Positions 1 to 7,608 of a DNA stretch of 64,000 nucleotides are shown one piece after another. How positions within the stretch are numbered: position 1 is the first letter of the stretch; the number at the start of each line of letters is the position of its first letter. Both the position numbers and the translations under genes were made by a program. The DNA is from a virus. The stretch spans positions 1 through 64,000 of IMG/VR virus record IMGVR_UViG_3300011115_000717, one strand, 5' to 3'. A model generated the notes under the pieces. The model searched no databases. It saw only the letters and a program-made list of their open reading frames with translations, and had not been told where the DNA came from.

Positions 1-1
1 T

Positions 2-271
2 TTAACAAAATATAATTTAGTTGGAGACAAAATAACGTATACAAACGAACAAACAGGTAAATTGTTTAGAGTTTATGAAGAATTAAAATCTACCTGGATG
101 CTTACCGGAGCGACATATGATCCCCCAGCATTTCAGGGTGGTTGGGATTTATCGAGTGGATGTTCAGACTTTGCTATAGATAAGTTCTATGGATTCCTTA
201 AATATGAAAATGGAAATACTGCTATGTATGGAGTTGCTTCAGATTTAACTTGTTTATCAATTACAGATTAA
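2..271 (+). CDS. partial hypothetical protein (5' end outside window)
   Basis: The reading frame is open from the window edge to a TAA at 269-271, so about 89 residues of a C-terminal part are visible. The only early start-like codon is TTG at 62, and the frame stays open upstream of it, so I treat the gene as truncated by the window rather than starting there. The protein is soluble-looking, rich in Tyr, Phe and Trp, with no membrane segment or recognisable motif. It is followed 15 bases later by another plus-strand unknown. Function unknown. Confidence 0.55.
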   Translation, partial: LTKYNLVGDKITYTNEQTGKLFRVYEELKSTWMLTGATYDPPAFQGGWDLSSGCSDFAIDKFYGFLKYENGNTAMYGVASDLTCLSITD

Positions 272-286
272 AAATAGGAAAAATAT

Positions 287-841
287 ATGAATTTTAATAA
301 TAATCATTTTGTGTCAGGAGAATCGTATTCAGGAGATGGTGTAAACACATTTACACGAGATAGTTTAAATACAAATCCGGGATTAGATGTAGGGCTTTAT
401 ACAGAAACTAAAAACGAAACTGCACCATCAGAATATAGTAAATATATTAATTTTAACTTTACTATTAAAAAAGTAATAAAAATACATAAACATTTAATAG
501 GATCCGGAGACATAATAGATTATGTTACGTCTATTACTGGTATTAAAAGATTTATAATTTATATTACAAAAGGTAATTGTGGATGTGAAAATAGAAGAAA
601 AAAATTCAATAAAATTTTAACGATTCCTTATTATACTATATCTATTAATAATTTTTCATATATTGATGAAATTGTAAGCGGCTACAAAAAAGAAACAGTT
701 AAAATTAAATCAAATTCAACTTCTTTTGATCAAATTTCAGCTGAACATATGCAAGGTCATATTGCACTATTTGCACCAAAACAAACATTGGTTACACAAT
801 CAAAAAAATCAGGTTGTGGGTGTGCAAATAAAAAACGTTGA
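287..841 (+). CDS. hypothetical protein with two Cys-Gly-Cys motifs
   Basis: A 184-residue protein starting at ATG 287 behind an AGGAAAAA-type ribosome-binding site. It has no membrane segment. Two short motifs stand out: GNCGCENRRKKFN near residues 102-114, and SGCGCANKKR at the extreme C terminus. Each is a Cys-Gly-Cys followed by basic residues, so the protein could bind a metal or carry an exposed reactive tail; that is speculation. The last codons overlap the -35 element of the next gene's promoter (838-843). No family recognised. Confidence 0.6.
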   Translation: MNFNNNHFVSGESYSGDGVNTFTRDSLNTNPGLDVGLYTETKNETAPSEYSKYINFNFTIKKVIKIHKHLIGSGDIIDYVTSITGIKRFIIYITKGNCGCENRRKKFNKILTIPYYTISINNFSYIDEIVSGYKKETVKIKSNSTSFDQISAEHMQGHIALFAPKQTLVTQSKKSGCGCANKKR

Positions 842-866
842 CAATTCAAATAATATGTGATATAAT
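838..866 (+). promoter_or_regulatory. sigma70-type promoter for the LSm-like gene
   Basis: TTGACA at 838-843 and TATAAT at 861-866 are separated by 17 bases: an exact match to the bacterial housekeeping consensus. The predicted start is near 873, giving a leader of about 15 bases that contains GAAAGG before ATG 888. Confidence 0.8.
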
Positions 867-887
867 ACAATTAACGAAAGGTTACAC

Positions 888-1181
888 ATGGAAATTAAGT
901 ATTTTAAGATGATGAATGGTGAAGAAGTAATTGCAAAAGCCAAAAAGGTAAACTCTGATTGGTACATGGAAGACCCTGCTCAAATTATTCATTTACAGGA
1001 ATATAAGCTAGGGTTAGCAAACTGGCTACCGTACACAACAATCAAAGAAGGTGCATTGATTCCTAGTACCGCAATCATGTTTGCTACTGATGTAGCAGAA
1101 GACATGATTGAATATTATGGTCGGTGGGTTGACCCAAATCTTGTTGTAGAACAAGATGCAGTTACTGAAGTGACTAAGTAA
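888..1181 (+). CDS. LSm-like small phage protein
   Basis: A 97-residue protein. The N-terminal pattern IKYFKMMNGEEVIA, a later DPAQI, and a C-terminal run ending in an aromatic-rich helix resemble the small Sm-like (LSm/Hfq-fold) proteins common in T4-like marine phages. The same pattern (IK..KL.SGEELIS ... NPAKI) recurs in the minus-strand gene at 29228-29866, so the window has two copies of this fold. Driven by a consensus sigma70 promoter, so probably expressed early. A role in RNA binding is inferred from the fold only. The assignment rests on pattern similarity that I could not test by search. Confidence 0.6.
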   Translation: MEIKYFKMMNGEEVIAKAKKVNSDWYMEDPAQIIHLQEYKLGLANWLPYTTIKEGALIPSTAIMFATDVAEDMIEYYGRWVDPNLVVEQDAVTEVTK

Positions 1182-1185
1182 TTTT

Positions 1186-1193
1186 AATAAATA
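1186..1193 (+). promoter_or_regulatory. late-promoter box AATAAATA
   Basis: AATAAATA resembles the T4 late box TATAAATA. With T4 spacing (box at -13 to -6) transcription would begin at 1199, exactly on the GTG start of the next gene. AT-rich context makes a single box weak evidence. Confidence 0.4.
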
Positions 1194-1198
1194 TTTGC

Positions 1199-1480
1199 GT
1201 GTTTAAAGGCAAATATAAAAAGAAACTATCTGATGGTTCTTTGGCTACGTATTCCACAAATGATGTTGTTATGTTTCATGGAAAATTATACGCAGCCAAA
1301 GAACCTATTTCTTTGTCTCCACTAGAAAACACAAATTCATGGACTTTTGTTGGCTCTACTGAAATTTTTAATTCAGACAACCCACCGTTAAATCCAGAGA
1401 TTGGACAAATCTGGGTTAAAGATGGTATATATTATTCTTATTACTACGATGGTAACAACTATGCTTGGGTTGCTATTTAA
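1199..1480 (+). CDS. hypothetical protein, possible fibre/carbohydrate-binding module
   Basis: A 93-residue protein starting with GTG at 1199; there is no Shine-Dalgarno sequence but a late-type box lies just upstream. The sequence has repeated aromatic patterns (FHGKLYAA, NSWTFVGS, IGQIWVKDGIYYS, YAWVAI) like the small beta-rich modules of phage fibres and carbohydrate-binding domains with spaced Trp and Tyr. Its stop codon overlaps the stop codon of the convergent minus-strand gene at 1477. Function is a guess. Confidence 0.5.
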   Translation: MFKGKYKKKLSDGSLATYSTNDVVMFHGKLYAAKEPISLSPLENTNSWTFVGSTEIFNSDNPPLNPEIGQIWVKDGIYYSYYYDGNNYAWVAI

Positions 1481-2805
1481 TTTACTAAAACTATAAGTTC
1501 TAGAATAGAAGTAGTTTCTCGTTCTAATCTAAGAAATATATTTGTATTCAATCTGGTTTCTGTACCAGCAAATACAAACGCAGCACCTTCGGTTCCAGGT
1601 GTACCAAGTAAATAAGACAAACCTGTTAATGGAATTGAACAATTTCTGTCAGCAAAAGCACTAATAAGTGTTCCATAATTTCTAGAATCCGATAAATCAA
1701 TTTTGAAATTAATATCACGAACAAATGAACCAGCTGTAATTGTTAATGTATTTGTTACAATTTCATCAACATAAATTTCATTTATAGTTGTGTTAGATAA
1801 CAGTAACGGTATTTGAAAATCTGTTGAAGGGACAAAATCAGTTACCACAGATTTTCTATAAGTTAAGTGATATAATTTTAACAGTTCTAAAGATATCGGT
1901 GTGGTAATTGGTGTGTTGGTTGATAAATTTAAACTTTTTAAAGTTGTATTCTGGTACCACGATTTTAAAATATCATAAGTTGCAGTAGTCAAATATCGCA
2001 ACTCAAATTGTTTTTTATTCTGATACTCAATAAATCTAGTAAAGACACCCGGGTCAACGTAGTTATATCTAACGACACCGTTGATGGTTTCGTCATAGTT
2101 TAATGCTTCGATACTTGGGATACCGCGCATATACGTAGATACTAAACTATTCTGAAAATATAGATTTTCATTTGTGATCGTAGATGATTGGGATAGTAAT
2201 ACAACTTCTGATCCATCATTTAACACAGTAAAGTTTTTAACCGGAATACGTCCAGTGTTTGAAGTACTCTTTTCGACTTCAACATATTCTTCATAACCAA
2301 AATCACTACCGTATAAACCAAGGTACTTAAGGTTTAATGGGTCATTATTTGGTAACTTAGACAGTAAAATATTTGCTGTAGAACCATTAATGGTTGTAAA
2401 CTGAATTGCATCTGTAAATAAGTTTGCATCATATATGCCAGCTGCTAATCCAGATGTACCAGTTAAACCAGAAAAATATAAAAACTCATTATATGCTCCG
2501 GTTTTTCCCTGCAAAGTAAATTGACCAGACCACGTTGTCTTTGCACCTGTATCGATGTTTACGTAAACACCAGAACTAAACGCACAAGTATTACCAACAG
2601 ACATAGTATCAAAAAAGATTTTTAAGAATTTTAAATCGTTTGAATTTTTACTATGAGAATAATTAAAGAAATAACTATTTCCCGAAGCCAAAATATTTGG
2701 AGTCGATTGAATAATTCCTTTAGTTAAACATGGATTTGCTGTTGCCCCAACAAATTCCAAAGTAAAGGATTGTGTTGATTTTACTACTGTTAGTGGGACA
2801 GCCAT
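1477..2805 (-). CDS. putative virion/tail-associated protein
   Basis: A 442-residue protein rich in Ser, Thr, Asn and beta-prone residues, without membrane segments or Cys-rich motifs. It starts two bases after the stop of the 2808-3728 gene, so the two are co-transcribed on the minus strand. Composition and its pairing with another Ser/Thr/Gly-rich protein suggest a fibre or decoration protein, but no domain is recognised. It converges tail-to-tail with the 1199-1480 gene, sharing TTAA, with no terminator hairpin visible between them. Confidence 0.6.
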   Translation of the reverse strand: MAVPLTVVKSTQSFTLEFVGATANPCLTKGIIQSTPNILASGNSYFFNYSHSKNSNDLKFLKIFFDTMSVGNTCAFSSGVYVNIDTGAKTTWSGQFTLQGKTGAYNEFLYFSGLTGTSGLAAGIYDANLFTDAIQFTTINGSTANILLSKLPNNDPLNLKYLGLYGSDFGYEEYVEVEKSTSNTGRIPVKNFTVLNDGSEVVLLSQSSTITNENLYFQNSLVSTYMRGIPSIEALNYDETINGVVRYNYVDPGVFTRFIEYQNKKQFELRYLTTATYDILKSWYQNTTLKSLNLSTNTPITTPISLELLKLYHLTYRKSVVTDFVPSTDFQIPLLLSNTTINEIYVDEIVTNTLTITAGSFVRDINFKIDLSDSRNYGTLISAFADRNCSIPLTGLSYLLGTPGTEGAAFVFAGTETRLNTNIFLRLERETTSILELIVLVN

Positions 2806-2807
2806 AT

Positions 2808-3728
2808 TTAACTAGCCATGTATGAAATTATTTGTGTGGATGACTTGGCGCGAATATAAATTTTATTCAGGTTGATTACATCCAAGAAAACATTCTGACC
2901 AGGATCAAGTTCATATCCTGTAACTGCAGCACCATCTGAGTGAATATAGATCAAGTCTGTATTCGCAGAGGATGCTTTCAGATTTACGCCACTCCCGGAA
3001 GTATAACCAGAAGCCAACAACCAAGTAACTCCAGTTGTTGCGGTAACTCTGCCAGCAGTAAACACTGATGGTCTTGCCGCACCAGACGCAATCAAGGCTG
3101 CGTTCAGGGTAGTCATCAACCCATAGATGGCAGTCATTCCAGTTAGAATATTTGTATCATTGATACCAGCGGTACCCGTTACAGTAACATTTTGTGATAC
3201 ACCACCAGAGAGACCTTCAACTCTCAGAGCAGAAGTAGATCCATAATTTTGTACGTAGATAACTGGATTAATACTCGCAGTTATATTAATATCTTGGAGA
3301 TAAACTTTAAGAGCATCGCCAGATACACCGATGGCTGTATTGCCTACAGTGACAAGAGCAGAGCGAATAAAAGGGTTACCATCGTAACCATATACCTTAA
3401 TGCTGGAGTTCGTATACGTGAGAGGAATGCCCCCAGTGATCGCTATGGGAGCTCCGCTGACACCAAGGACACTTACGGTCCCCTGAACAGTTACAGGACC
3501 TCCTGCGCTATTTCCTTGTACAATTATAGGCGTAGTAAAATTAACAATGTTTGCAGTGATACCTGCTGATAGGATGACAGGTAGCGGGGTAGTACTACTG
3601 ACAACTGTAGAGCTGGCAGTATTACCATAGGCCATTTTAAAGACCTGGTAATGACTACCGCTTACTTCATTGGTAGCAAGAGAGGCGGTAAGTCCTGATG
3701 CAATATTTACTGTAATATTATTTGCCAT
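2808..3728 (-). CDS. putative structural (fibre-like) protein
   Basis: A 306-residue protein made of repeated Val/Thr/Gly/Ile beta-strand-like stretches (for example VQGTVSVLGVSG, ITANIVNFTTPIIVQG), typical of fibrous phage proteins. No membrane segment. The C terminus (YELDPGQNVFLDVINLNKIYIRA) looks like a compact beta-sandwich. It starts at ATG 3728 after a GGAG ribosome-binding site and a minus-strand late box, supporting late, structural expression. Codon use is richer in G and C than the AT-rich genes around it, as also seen in the capsid and gp32 genes, perhaps reflecting high expression. Confidence 0.6.
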   Translation of the reverse strand: MANNITVNIASGLTASLATNEVSGSHYQVFKMAYGNTASSTVVSSTTPLPVILSAGITANIVNFTTPIIVQGNSAGGPVTVQGTVSVLGVSGAPIAITGGIPLTYTNSSIKVYGYDGNPFIRSALVTVGNTAIGVSGDALKVYLQDINITASINPVIYVQNYGSTSALRVEGLSGGVSQNVTVTGTAGINDTNILTGMTAIYGLMTTLNAALIASGAARPSVFTAGRVTATTGVTWLLASGYTSGSGVNLKASSANTDLIYIHSDGAAVTGYELDPGQNVFLDVINLNKIYIRAKSSTQIISYMAS

Positions 3729-3746
3729 TGATACTCCGAATCACAT

Positions 3747-3754
3747 ATATTTAG
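3747..3754 (-). promoter_or_regulatory. late-promoter box CTAAATAT
   Basis: Reading the minus strand, CTAAATAT ends six bases before a predicted start at about 3741, leaving a 13-base leader with GGAG before ATG 3728. Confidence 0.55.
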
Positions 3755-3767
3755 GGTATTATAAGTA

Positions 3768-3796
3768 TTGATATTTTTTTTAAATTCTGGTATAAT
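3768..3796 (+). promoter_or_regulatory. sigma70-type promoter of gp33, leaderless
   Basis: TTGATA (3768-3773), 17 bases, TATAAT (3791-3796). Six bases separate the -10 from ATG 3803, so transcription should start on the A of the start codon. No ribosome-binding site is present. Confidence 0.75.
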
Positions 3797-3802
3797 ATCT
3801 AC

Positions 3803-4039
3803 ATGTATCTAGACGAAAATATAAAATTAACATTTTCAAGCAAAGTACTTGAAAGAGTACAAAAAACAAAATTATCATATATGGATTGTGTGTTGGAATT
3901 GGCAGAGGAAATGAATATTGAACCAGGTGCTGCTGGGAAACTTTTAACAAAACCTTTAATTGAAAAAATTCAAGAAGAAGCAAAAGAATTGCATCTTATG
4001 AAAGCAGTTAAAGGAAAAAAGTTACCGATTGATGGTTGA
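3803..4039 (+). CDS. gp33: late-transcription coactivator gp33
   Basis: A 78-residue protein. In T4, gp33 binds RNA polymerase and links it to the sliding clamp gp45 so that gp55-directed late promoters fire. The visible pattern is SYMDCVLELAEEMNIE at residues 25-40, then a helix with PLIEKIQEEAKELHL and a C-terminal LPI, which fits the small coactivator family of T4-like phages. It sits immediately upstream of gene 32 and has its own sigma70 promoter with no leader. The presence of gp55 and gp45 in the same window supports the call. It is too short for certainty. Confidence 0.62.
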   Translation: MYLDENIKLTFSSKVLERVQKTKLSYMDCVLELAEEMNIEPGAAGKLLTKPLIEKIQEEAKELHLMKAVKGKKLPIDG

Positions 4040-4063
4040 CATTCACCCTAAATATGATAGAAT
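4036..4063 (+). promoter_or_regulatory. sigma70-type promoter of gene 32
   Basis: TTGACA (4036-4041, overlapping the gp33 stop codon), 16 bases, TAGAAT (4058-4063). The predicted start near 4070 gives a leader of about 60 bases that holds two hairpins. Confidence 0.65.
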
Positions 4064-4070
4064 AAACAAA

Positions 4071-4122
4071 TCAAGGTAGGTCCTTGATAATTTTCATGGT
4101 CTGGGTAGTCCCCAGAGAAAGG
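4071..4122 (+). promoter_or_regulatory. structured gp32 mRNA leader (two hairpins and RBS)
   Basis: Hairpin 1 is TCAAGG (4071-4076) paired with CCTTGA (4082-4087). Hairpin 2 is TCTGGG (4100-4105) paired with CCCAGA (4111-4116). The ribosome-binding site AAAGG (4118-4122) follows at once. T4 gp32 represses its own translation through a structured leader, so an analogous control is likely; the structure differs and I saw no obvious pseudoknot. Confidence 0.55.
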
Positions 4123-4129
4123 TCACTAT

Positions 4130-4993
4130 ATGGGATCGTTTTCAGATTTTAAGAAGCGTAGTAAGAATTCTATCGAGGACTTGAGCAAGAAGCTAGTCAG
4201 CCTGAATAGTAAAGAAAACTATAAGGATGATCGGTTTTGGAAGCCAGGAGTTGATGCATCCAAGAATGGTTACGCTGTAATTCGTTTTCTTCCGTCCATT
4301 GAGACCGAAGAAGTTCCCTTCATTAAACTTTATACTCACGCCTTTAAGGGCAAGGGTGGCTGGTTTATTGAAAATTGTCGCACCACATTTGGCGAAAAGT
4401 GCCCAGTGTGCGAAGCCAATACCGAACTCTGGAACAGTGGATTAGAGGAGGACAAGGACATTGCACGATCACGTAAGCGTAAGCTTAATTACATCAGCAA
4501 TATTTTGGTCATCAGCGATCCATCAAATTCAGAAAATGAAGGTAAGGTATTTCTCTTCAAGTATGGAACAAAGATCTTTGAGAAGGTTCAGGCACTTATG
4601 TCTCCTGAATTCAAGGATGAGACTCCCGTTGATCCCTTTAATTTCTGGGAAGGCGCAGACTTCAAACTCAAGATTCGTAATGTCGGTGGTTATGTAAACT
4701 ACGACAGAAGTGAATTTTCAGCTCCAGCACCATTGTTTGGTGGAGATGACAAGAAGCTTGAGGTTCTGTGGAAGAAGCAATATGCTTTGGCTGAGTTTGT
4801 GAATCCTACTGGCTTTAAGTCATATGACGAAGTCAAGGAGCGATTCAAGAAGACTGTTGGGGATGATATCCGCGAACAGTTTGATGAGGCAAATGAGAAG
4901 ACTGTTGAGGATGACTCAGCAGTAGAACAGATTCCATCGGAAGATACCGATACTCTGGACTACTTCAAGTCTCTAAAGAGTAAACAAGACTAA
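4130..4993 (+). CDS. gp32: single-stranded DNA-binding protein gp32
   Basis: A 287-residue homologue of T4 gp32, which coats single-stranded DNA in replication, recombination and repair. The basic N-terminal region is followed by the core. His70, Cys83, Cys91 and Cys94 (in ENCRTTFGEKCPVCEA) match the T4 zinc site. The core continues through FWEGADFKLKI, and the C-terminal 35 residues are acidic (EDDSAVEQ, SEDTDTLDYF), the part that in T4 contacts partner proteins. It starts at ATG 4130 after AAAGG, and the leader suggests autogenous control. A strong terminator follows. Codon use is more GC-rich than in neighbours, consistent with high expression. Confidence 0.95.
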   Translation: MGSFSDFKKRSKNSIEDLSKKLVSLNSKENYKDDRFWKPGVDASKNGYAVIRFLPSIETEEVPFIKLYTHAFKGKGGWFIENCRTTFGEKCPVCEANTELWNSGLEEDKDIARSRKRKLNYISNILVISDPSNSENEGKVFLFKYGTKIFEKVQALMSPEFKDETPVDPFNFWEGADFKLKIRNVGGYVNYDRSEFSAPAPLFGGDDKKLEVLWKKQYALAEFVNPTGFKSYDEVKERFKKTVGDDIREQFDEANEKTVEDDSAVEQIPSEDTDTLDYFKSLKSKQD

Positions 4994-4995
4994 AG

Positions 4996-5020
4996 AGAGC
5001 CCCTGAAAAGGGGCTCTTCT
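4996..5020 (+). terminator. terminator after gene 32
   Basis: An 8-bp stem AGAGCCCC (4996-5003) / GGGGCTCT (5010-5017), loop TGAAAA, followed by TTCTTATTTT. It begins just after the gp32 stop codon and separates it from the convergent minus-strand gene ending at 5020. Confidence 0.85.
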
Positions 5021-5682
5021 TATTTTACTCTATATGATGGTGTGCTAGAAATTTGATTAGCGGTCATAGTAAATAAAGACTGTGAGTTTTGAATGGTAAC
5101 GTGTTCACTGTCATAATCTTTTGAACCTTTATCTTTATTTGATTGGTTTACTGTTGATGCAATATTTTCAAAGGCAGGTTGTAACATCTTCAATGTATCT
5201 TTTTGAAGTTTTTTTCCTGTCATTTGTTTAATTTTTTTATCCATTTCATCTAACATAGCTTCATTATTTTTTATATTATCTGCTGTTGGCGATTTTGCAT
5301 TTAATTTTCTTGTTTCTGCCTGTATCATAGGAGCTGTTGGTGCTTTTGGAATCAAAGCTTTTATTAACTCTACTCCCTTTGGTCTATTTTTATCAACTTT
5401 TAATTTCTCAATAGTTTCTGCTTGAGGTATTGCAGCCTGTGGAATAATAGCAGATGGTTTAAAAGCAGCTGGTGCAGTTGGATTAAGTAATTTTTGAGAA
5501 CTTAAAATTGCTGGATTTTGTGTATTAAGTAATTTTGGTGCATTTAAAAGTGATGGAATAGTATTAGTTGGTTGTGGTGTAACAGGAAGTGTTGGTGTCG
5601 TTGGTGGTGCAGATAATTTAATTTTATCCATAGCACTTTCTTTACTATCTGTTCCCAACATTGCTTTTTTATTTTTATCCAT
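5020..5682 (-). CDS. Pro/Ala-rich hypothetical protein in the baseplate operon
   Basis: A 220-residue, low-complexity N-terminal half with degenerate repeats (SLLNAPKLLN, SSQKLLNPT, then IIPQAAIPQAE), rich in Pro, Ala, Leu and Lys, followed by a Lys-rich helical region (MDKKIKQMTGKKLQKDTL). No membrane segment. It is the last gene of the minus-strand set 4 - tube-like - 26 - 51-like, starting three bases after the previous stop. That position suggests a baseplate-hub assembly or tail-length role, but the sequence itself is not recognised. Confidence 0.6.
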   Translation of the reverse strand: MDKNKKAMLGTDSKESAMDKIKLSAPPTTPTLPVTPQPTNTIPSLLNAPKLLNTQNPAILSSQKLLNPTAPAAFKPSAIIPQAAIPQAETIEKLKVDKNRPKGVELIKALIPKAPTAPMIQAETRKLNAKSPTADNIKNNEAMLDEMDKKIKQMTGKKLQKDTLKMLQPAFENIASTVNQSNKDKGSKDYDSEHVTIQNSQSLFTMTANQISSTPSYRVK

Positions 5683-5684
5683 AT

Positions 5685-5876
5685 TTATCTCATTAAATCA
5701 GAATTATATTGTTCTTGTTTGTTTTGATTTTCTTCTTCGAGATGACTTTGTAACATGTTTAAATATATTTCATATTCCCATGGATACATATTTTCAATCT
5801 CAGATACTGATAGTCTCTGTGAATTTGTTAGTAAGAAGACCATTTTATAATAGTCAACTAAACTAAAATAATTCAC
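5685..5876 (-). CDS. putative baseplate hub assembly protein (gp51-like)
   Basis: A 63-residue helical protein with the core MYPWEYEIYLNMLQSHLEEE. Short proteins with a MYP(F/W)E.EIY-type motif occur next to gp26 in T4-like phages, where gp51 and gp26 help assemble the baseplate hub. It starts two bases after the gp26-like gene ends, and the next gene follows directly, so it belongs to the same operon. The call depends mainly on position and the short motif. Confidence 0.42.
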   Translation of the reverse strand: MNYFSLVDYYKMVFLLTNSQRLSVSEIENMYPWEYEIYLNMLQSHLEEENQNKQEQYNSDLMR

Positions 5877-5878
5877 GC

Positions 5879-6556
5879 TCAGGTAAAAAAACGCAAAAAG
5901 CCCTCAACAACAATAGTTTCTTCTCCATTAGCAACATCATAAGTTAATTTAGGACCATCTTTTAAGAAGTTTTTTAAGAGTTTAATTTCACTTAAATAAA
6001 TTTCATCTAAGATTTTAGTAATATCACTGGACTTAAATAAACTAATATCATGTCTTTTATTACCAATGGTTATCACTTTTATGATTTTAGTTAATAACTT
6101 ATCGTCATCAATTGATGTTAAATCATAATAATCACATACTTTTGGTTGTGATACTGTTAAAATAATATTTTTGTTAGTTGAAATATCTTTTGTTAAAGCT
6201 CCATTATTAAATTTAATATTGGGGATGTTTAATTCAAAATTAACTGGAATCGGACCATCCAAAGATAATTTAATATTTTCTTCTACACTTTTAGCTCTTA
6301 TCTGTAAGAATAAAAATTCTAAGTCAGCAAGATATAACTGTTCTGGGTTTTTAATATTAGAGCAACTTTTTAAAATATTACAGATATTTTTTAATATGCT
6401 ACCAACATGAGTTTCTTCTGAAATAATAGATATAGTTTTTTGGTCTCTTATTTTGAAAGGGCTATAGAATACATCAGTTCCACTCACAGGTAAAACTGTT
6501 TTGTATTCTGGTTGCGCAGTTTTTATATCATTTAAAATTGTATCAATGTCTGTCAT
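5879..6556 (-). CDS. gp26: baseplate hub subunit gp26
   Basis: A 225-residue protein. T4 gp26 (about 208 residues) is part of the baseplate hub assembly pathway. The family signature of a conserved N-terminal region (TVLPVSGTDVFYSPFKIRDQ), a helix with LYLADLEFLFLQIRAKSV at about residues 94-111 and a beta-rich middle is visible. It lies directly upstream of the 51-like gene and downstream of a tube-like gene on the minus strand. The short acidic linker SIDDDKL and the C-terminal helices match overall family architecture, but I could not run an alignment. Confidence 0.65.
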   Translation of the reverse strand: MTDIDTILNDIKTAQPEYKTVLPVSGTDVFYSPFKIRDQKTISIISEETHVGSILKNICNILKSCSNIKNPEQLYLADLEFLFLQIRAKSVEENIKLSLDGPIPVNFELNIPNIKFNNGALTKDISTNKNIILTVSQPKVCDYYDLTSIDDDKLLTKIIKVITIGNKRHDISLFKSSDITKILDEIYLSEIKLLKNFLKDGPKLTYDVANGEETIVVEGFLRFFT

Positions 6557-6563
6557 AGTGTTA

Positions 6564-7157
6564 TTAATCTGCTTCTAGAGTAAGATCGTAATATCGAAAA
6601 GCAAAACGTACAGTTATTTTTAAATATTCATTGGTGTTTAATGAAGAAAATTGAATAGGTGCAATCTCTACAGGAAAAATTTCATAAAACTTATATGTTG
6701 CTGTAGGTGTACCATTCAAATTAAGAACATCTAATGTCATTTGATTATTTTTTACTGAAACACCATAATATTCACTTATCCAAGCCTTTGATCCTGAGCC
6801 TGGATTTTGGTAATATAAATTTTTCATCCAATTATCAAAAGCCTGTGGTAATCTATAATCACCAAAAACAGGAAACGTGACAAGCACACCGTCTTTATAG
6901 GAAATACCTCTAGGTTGAGATCTCCCTAATCCTGGACCAGCCAAACCATCAGCTTGTGTATTTATTACGACGTCAGGAAGTAATACTGTTTCAGCAATAT
7001 ATGTTTTTGGTGCACCATCCCCTCCTGGGTTTGCAGTAAAGAAACTAGGTAAATACTCCCCAGAAAATTTAATTAAAAATCTGTTTGCTCTTTGTAAACC
7101 ACCAGAAGCCGTAATTTTTTCTTTTAATGCTGAGATTGAGGTATTGATATCAGGCAC
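6564..7157 (-). CDS. tail-tube-fold protein (gp19/gp54-like)
   Basis: A 197-residue protein with the gp19-type pattern: GGLQRANRFLIKF at residues 19-31, a middle strand region (YKDGVLVTFPVFGDYRLPQAFDNWM), and a terminal strand LKITVRFAFRYYDL. Tube-fold proteins stack as rings; T4 has gp19 (tube) and gp54 (tube initiator on the baseplate). Its place beside gp26 and gp4, far from the gp19 gene, suggests a baseplate-proximal ring such as gp54, though gp54 in T4 is larger (about 320 residues). Its 5' end (ATG 7157) lies 8 bases inside the gp4 gene. Confidence 0.6.
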   Translation of the reverse strand: MPDINTSISALKEKITASGGLQRANRFLIKFSGEYLPSFFTANPGGDGAPKTYIAETVLLPDVVINTQADGLAGPGLGRSQPRGISYKDGVLVTFPVFGDYRLPQAFDNWMKNLYYQNPGSGSKAWISEYYGVSVKNNQMTLDVLNLNGTPTATYKFYEIFPVEIAPIQFSSLNTNEYLKITVRFAFRYYDLTLEAD

Positions 7158-7566
7158 AGAATATGTCCTTTTCTGTTAAAATTTGAAATTGCATTTGATG
7201 TTTTTCACAAAATTTTTCTGCTGCATTCCATTTTGCTTTATTGATTTCAAAAATTAATTTGTCTTTACTTGACGCTGATTCTTTTAGGTGAACCTGTTTT
7301 AATGGTTTGACTTCTACTATAATTGATTTGTGTATATTATTTTGTTCAACTTGAATCAAAAAATCAGGAATATATCTATGTACTTGTTTGTCAACAGGAT
7401 GAACATATGGAATTTCAATTTCCTCAAATGACCATTTTTTGATCTTTTCACTTTCATCAAAAAATTTACAAACTCTTCGTTCCCACAAAGATCTACATTT
7501 TATGGAGTTTTTAGATCCTATGTATTTGTTAGGGTTTTTAGGAGTAAATGTAGTTTTATATGCCAT
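7150..7566 (-). CDS. gp4: head completion nuclease-like protein gp4
   Basis: A 138-residue homologue of T4 gp4 (about 150 residues), needed to finish DNA-filled heads. It begins MAYKTTFTPKNPNKYIG, like the T4 start, and shows the nuclease-like pattern RSLWERRVCKFFD, IPDFLIQV (PD), IIVEVKP (E.K), and a C-terminal KWNAAEKFCEKHQMQFQILTE. The PD...(E)xK arrangement suggests an endonuclease-like fold. It starts at ATG 7566 with no ribosome-binding site and a minus-strand late box whose predicted start is three bases upstream. First gene of the minus-strand assembly operon. Confidence 0.8.
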   Translation of the reverse strand: MAYKTTFTPKNPNKYIGSKNSIKCRSLWERRVCKFFDESEKIKKWSFEEIEIPYVHPVDKQVHRYIPDFLIQVEQNNIHKSIIVEVKPLKQVHLKESASSKDKLIFEINKAKWNAAEKFCEKHQMQFQILTEKDIFCA

Positions 7567-7574
7567 GGACTAGA

Positions 7575-7582
7575 ATATTTAG
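7575..7582 (-). promoter_or_regulatory. late-promoter box CTAAATAT for gp4
   Basis: Minus-strand CTAAATAT places the start near 7569, three bases before ATG 7566. It is divergent with the plus-strand box at 7595. Confidence 0.6.
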
Positions 7583-7594
7583 GTTATATTCCTG

Positions 7595-7602
7595 CTAAAT
7601 AA
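7595..7602 (+). promoter_or_regulatory. late-promoter box CTAAATAA for the baseplate operon
   Basis: T4-type spacing predicts a start at 7608, one base before ATG 7609; no ribosome-binding site is present. Confidence 0.6.
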
Positions 7603-7608
7603 TTTTAT

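Noticed and set aside
842-887. tRNA or small RNA gene in short intergenic gaps
   Set aside because: I looked for cloverleaf-like arms in this and other gaps and saw only promoter elements and hairpins already listed.
3249-3569. Plus-strand frame inside the 2808-3728 gene
   Set aside because: Antisense shadow of a long Thr/Val-rich gene; its product has Arg- and Ser-rich random composition and no start signals.
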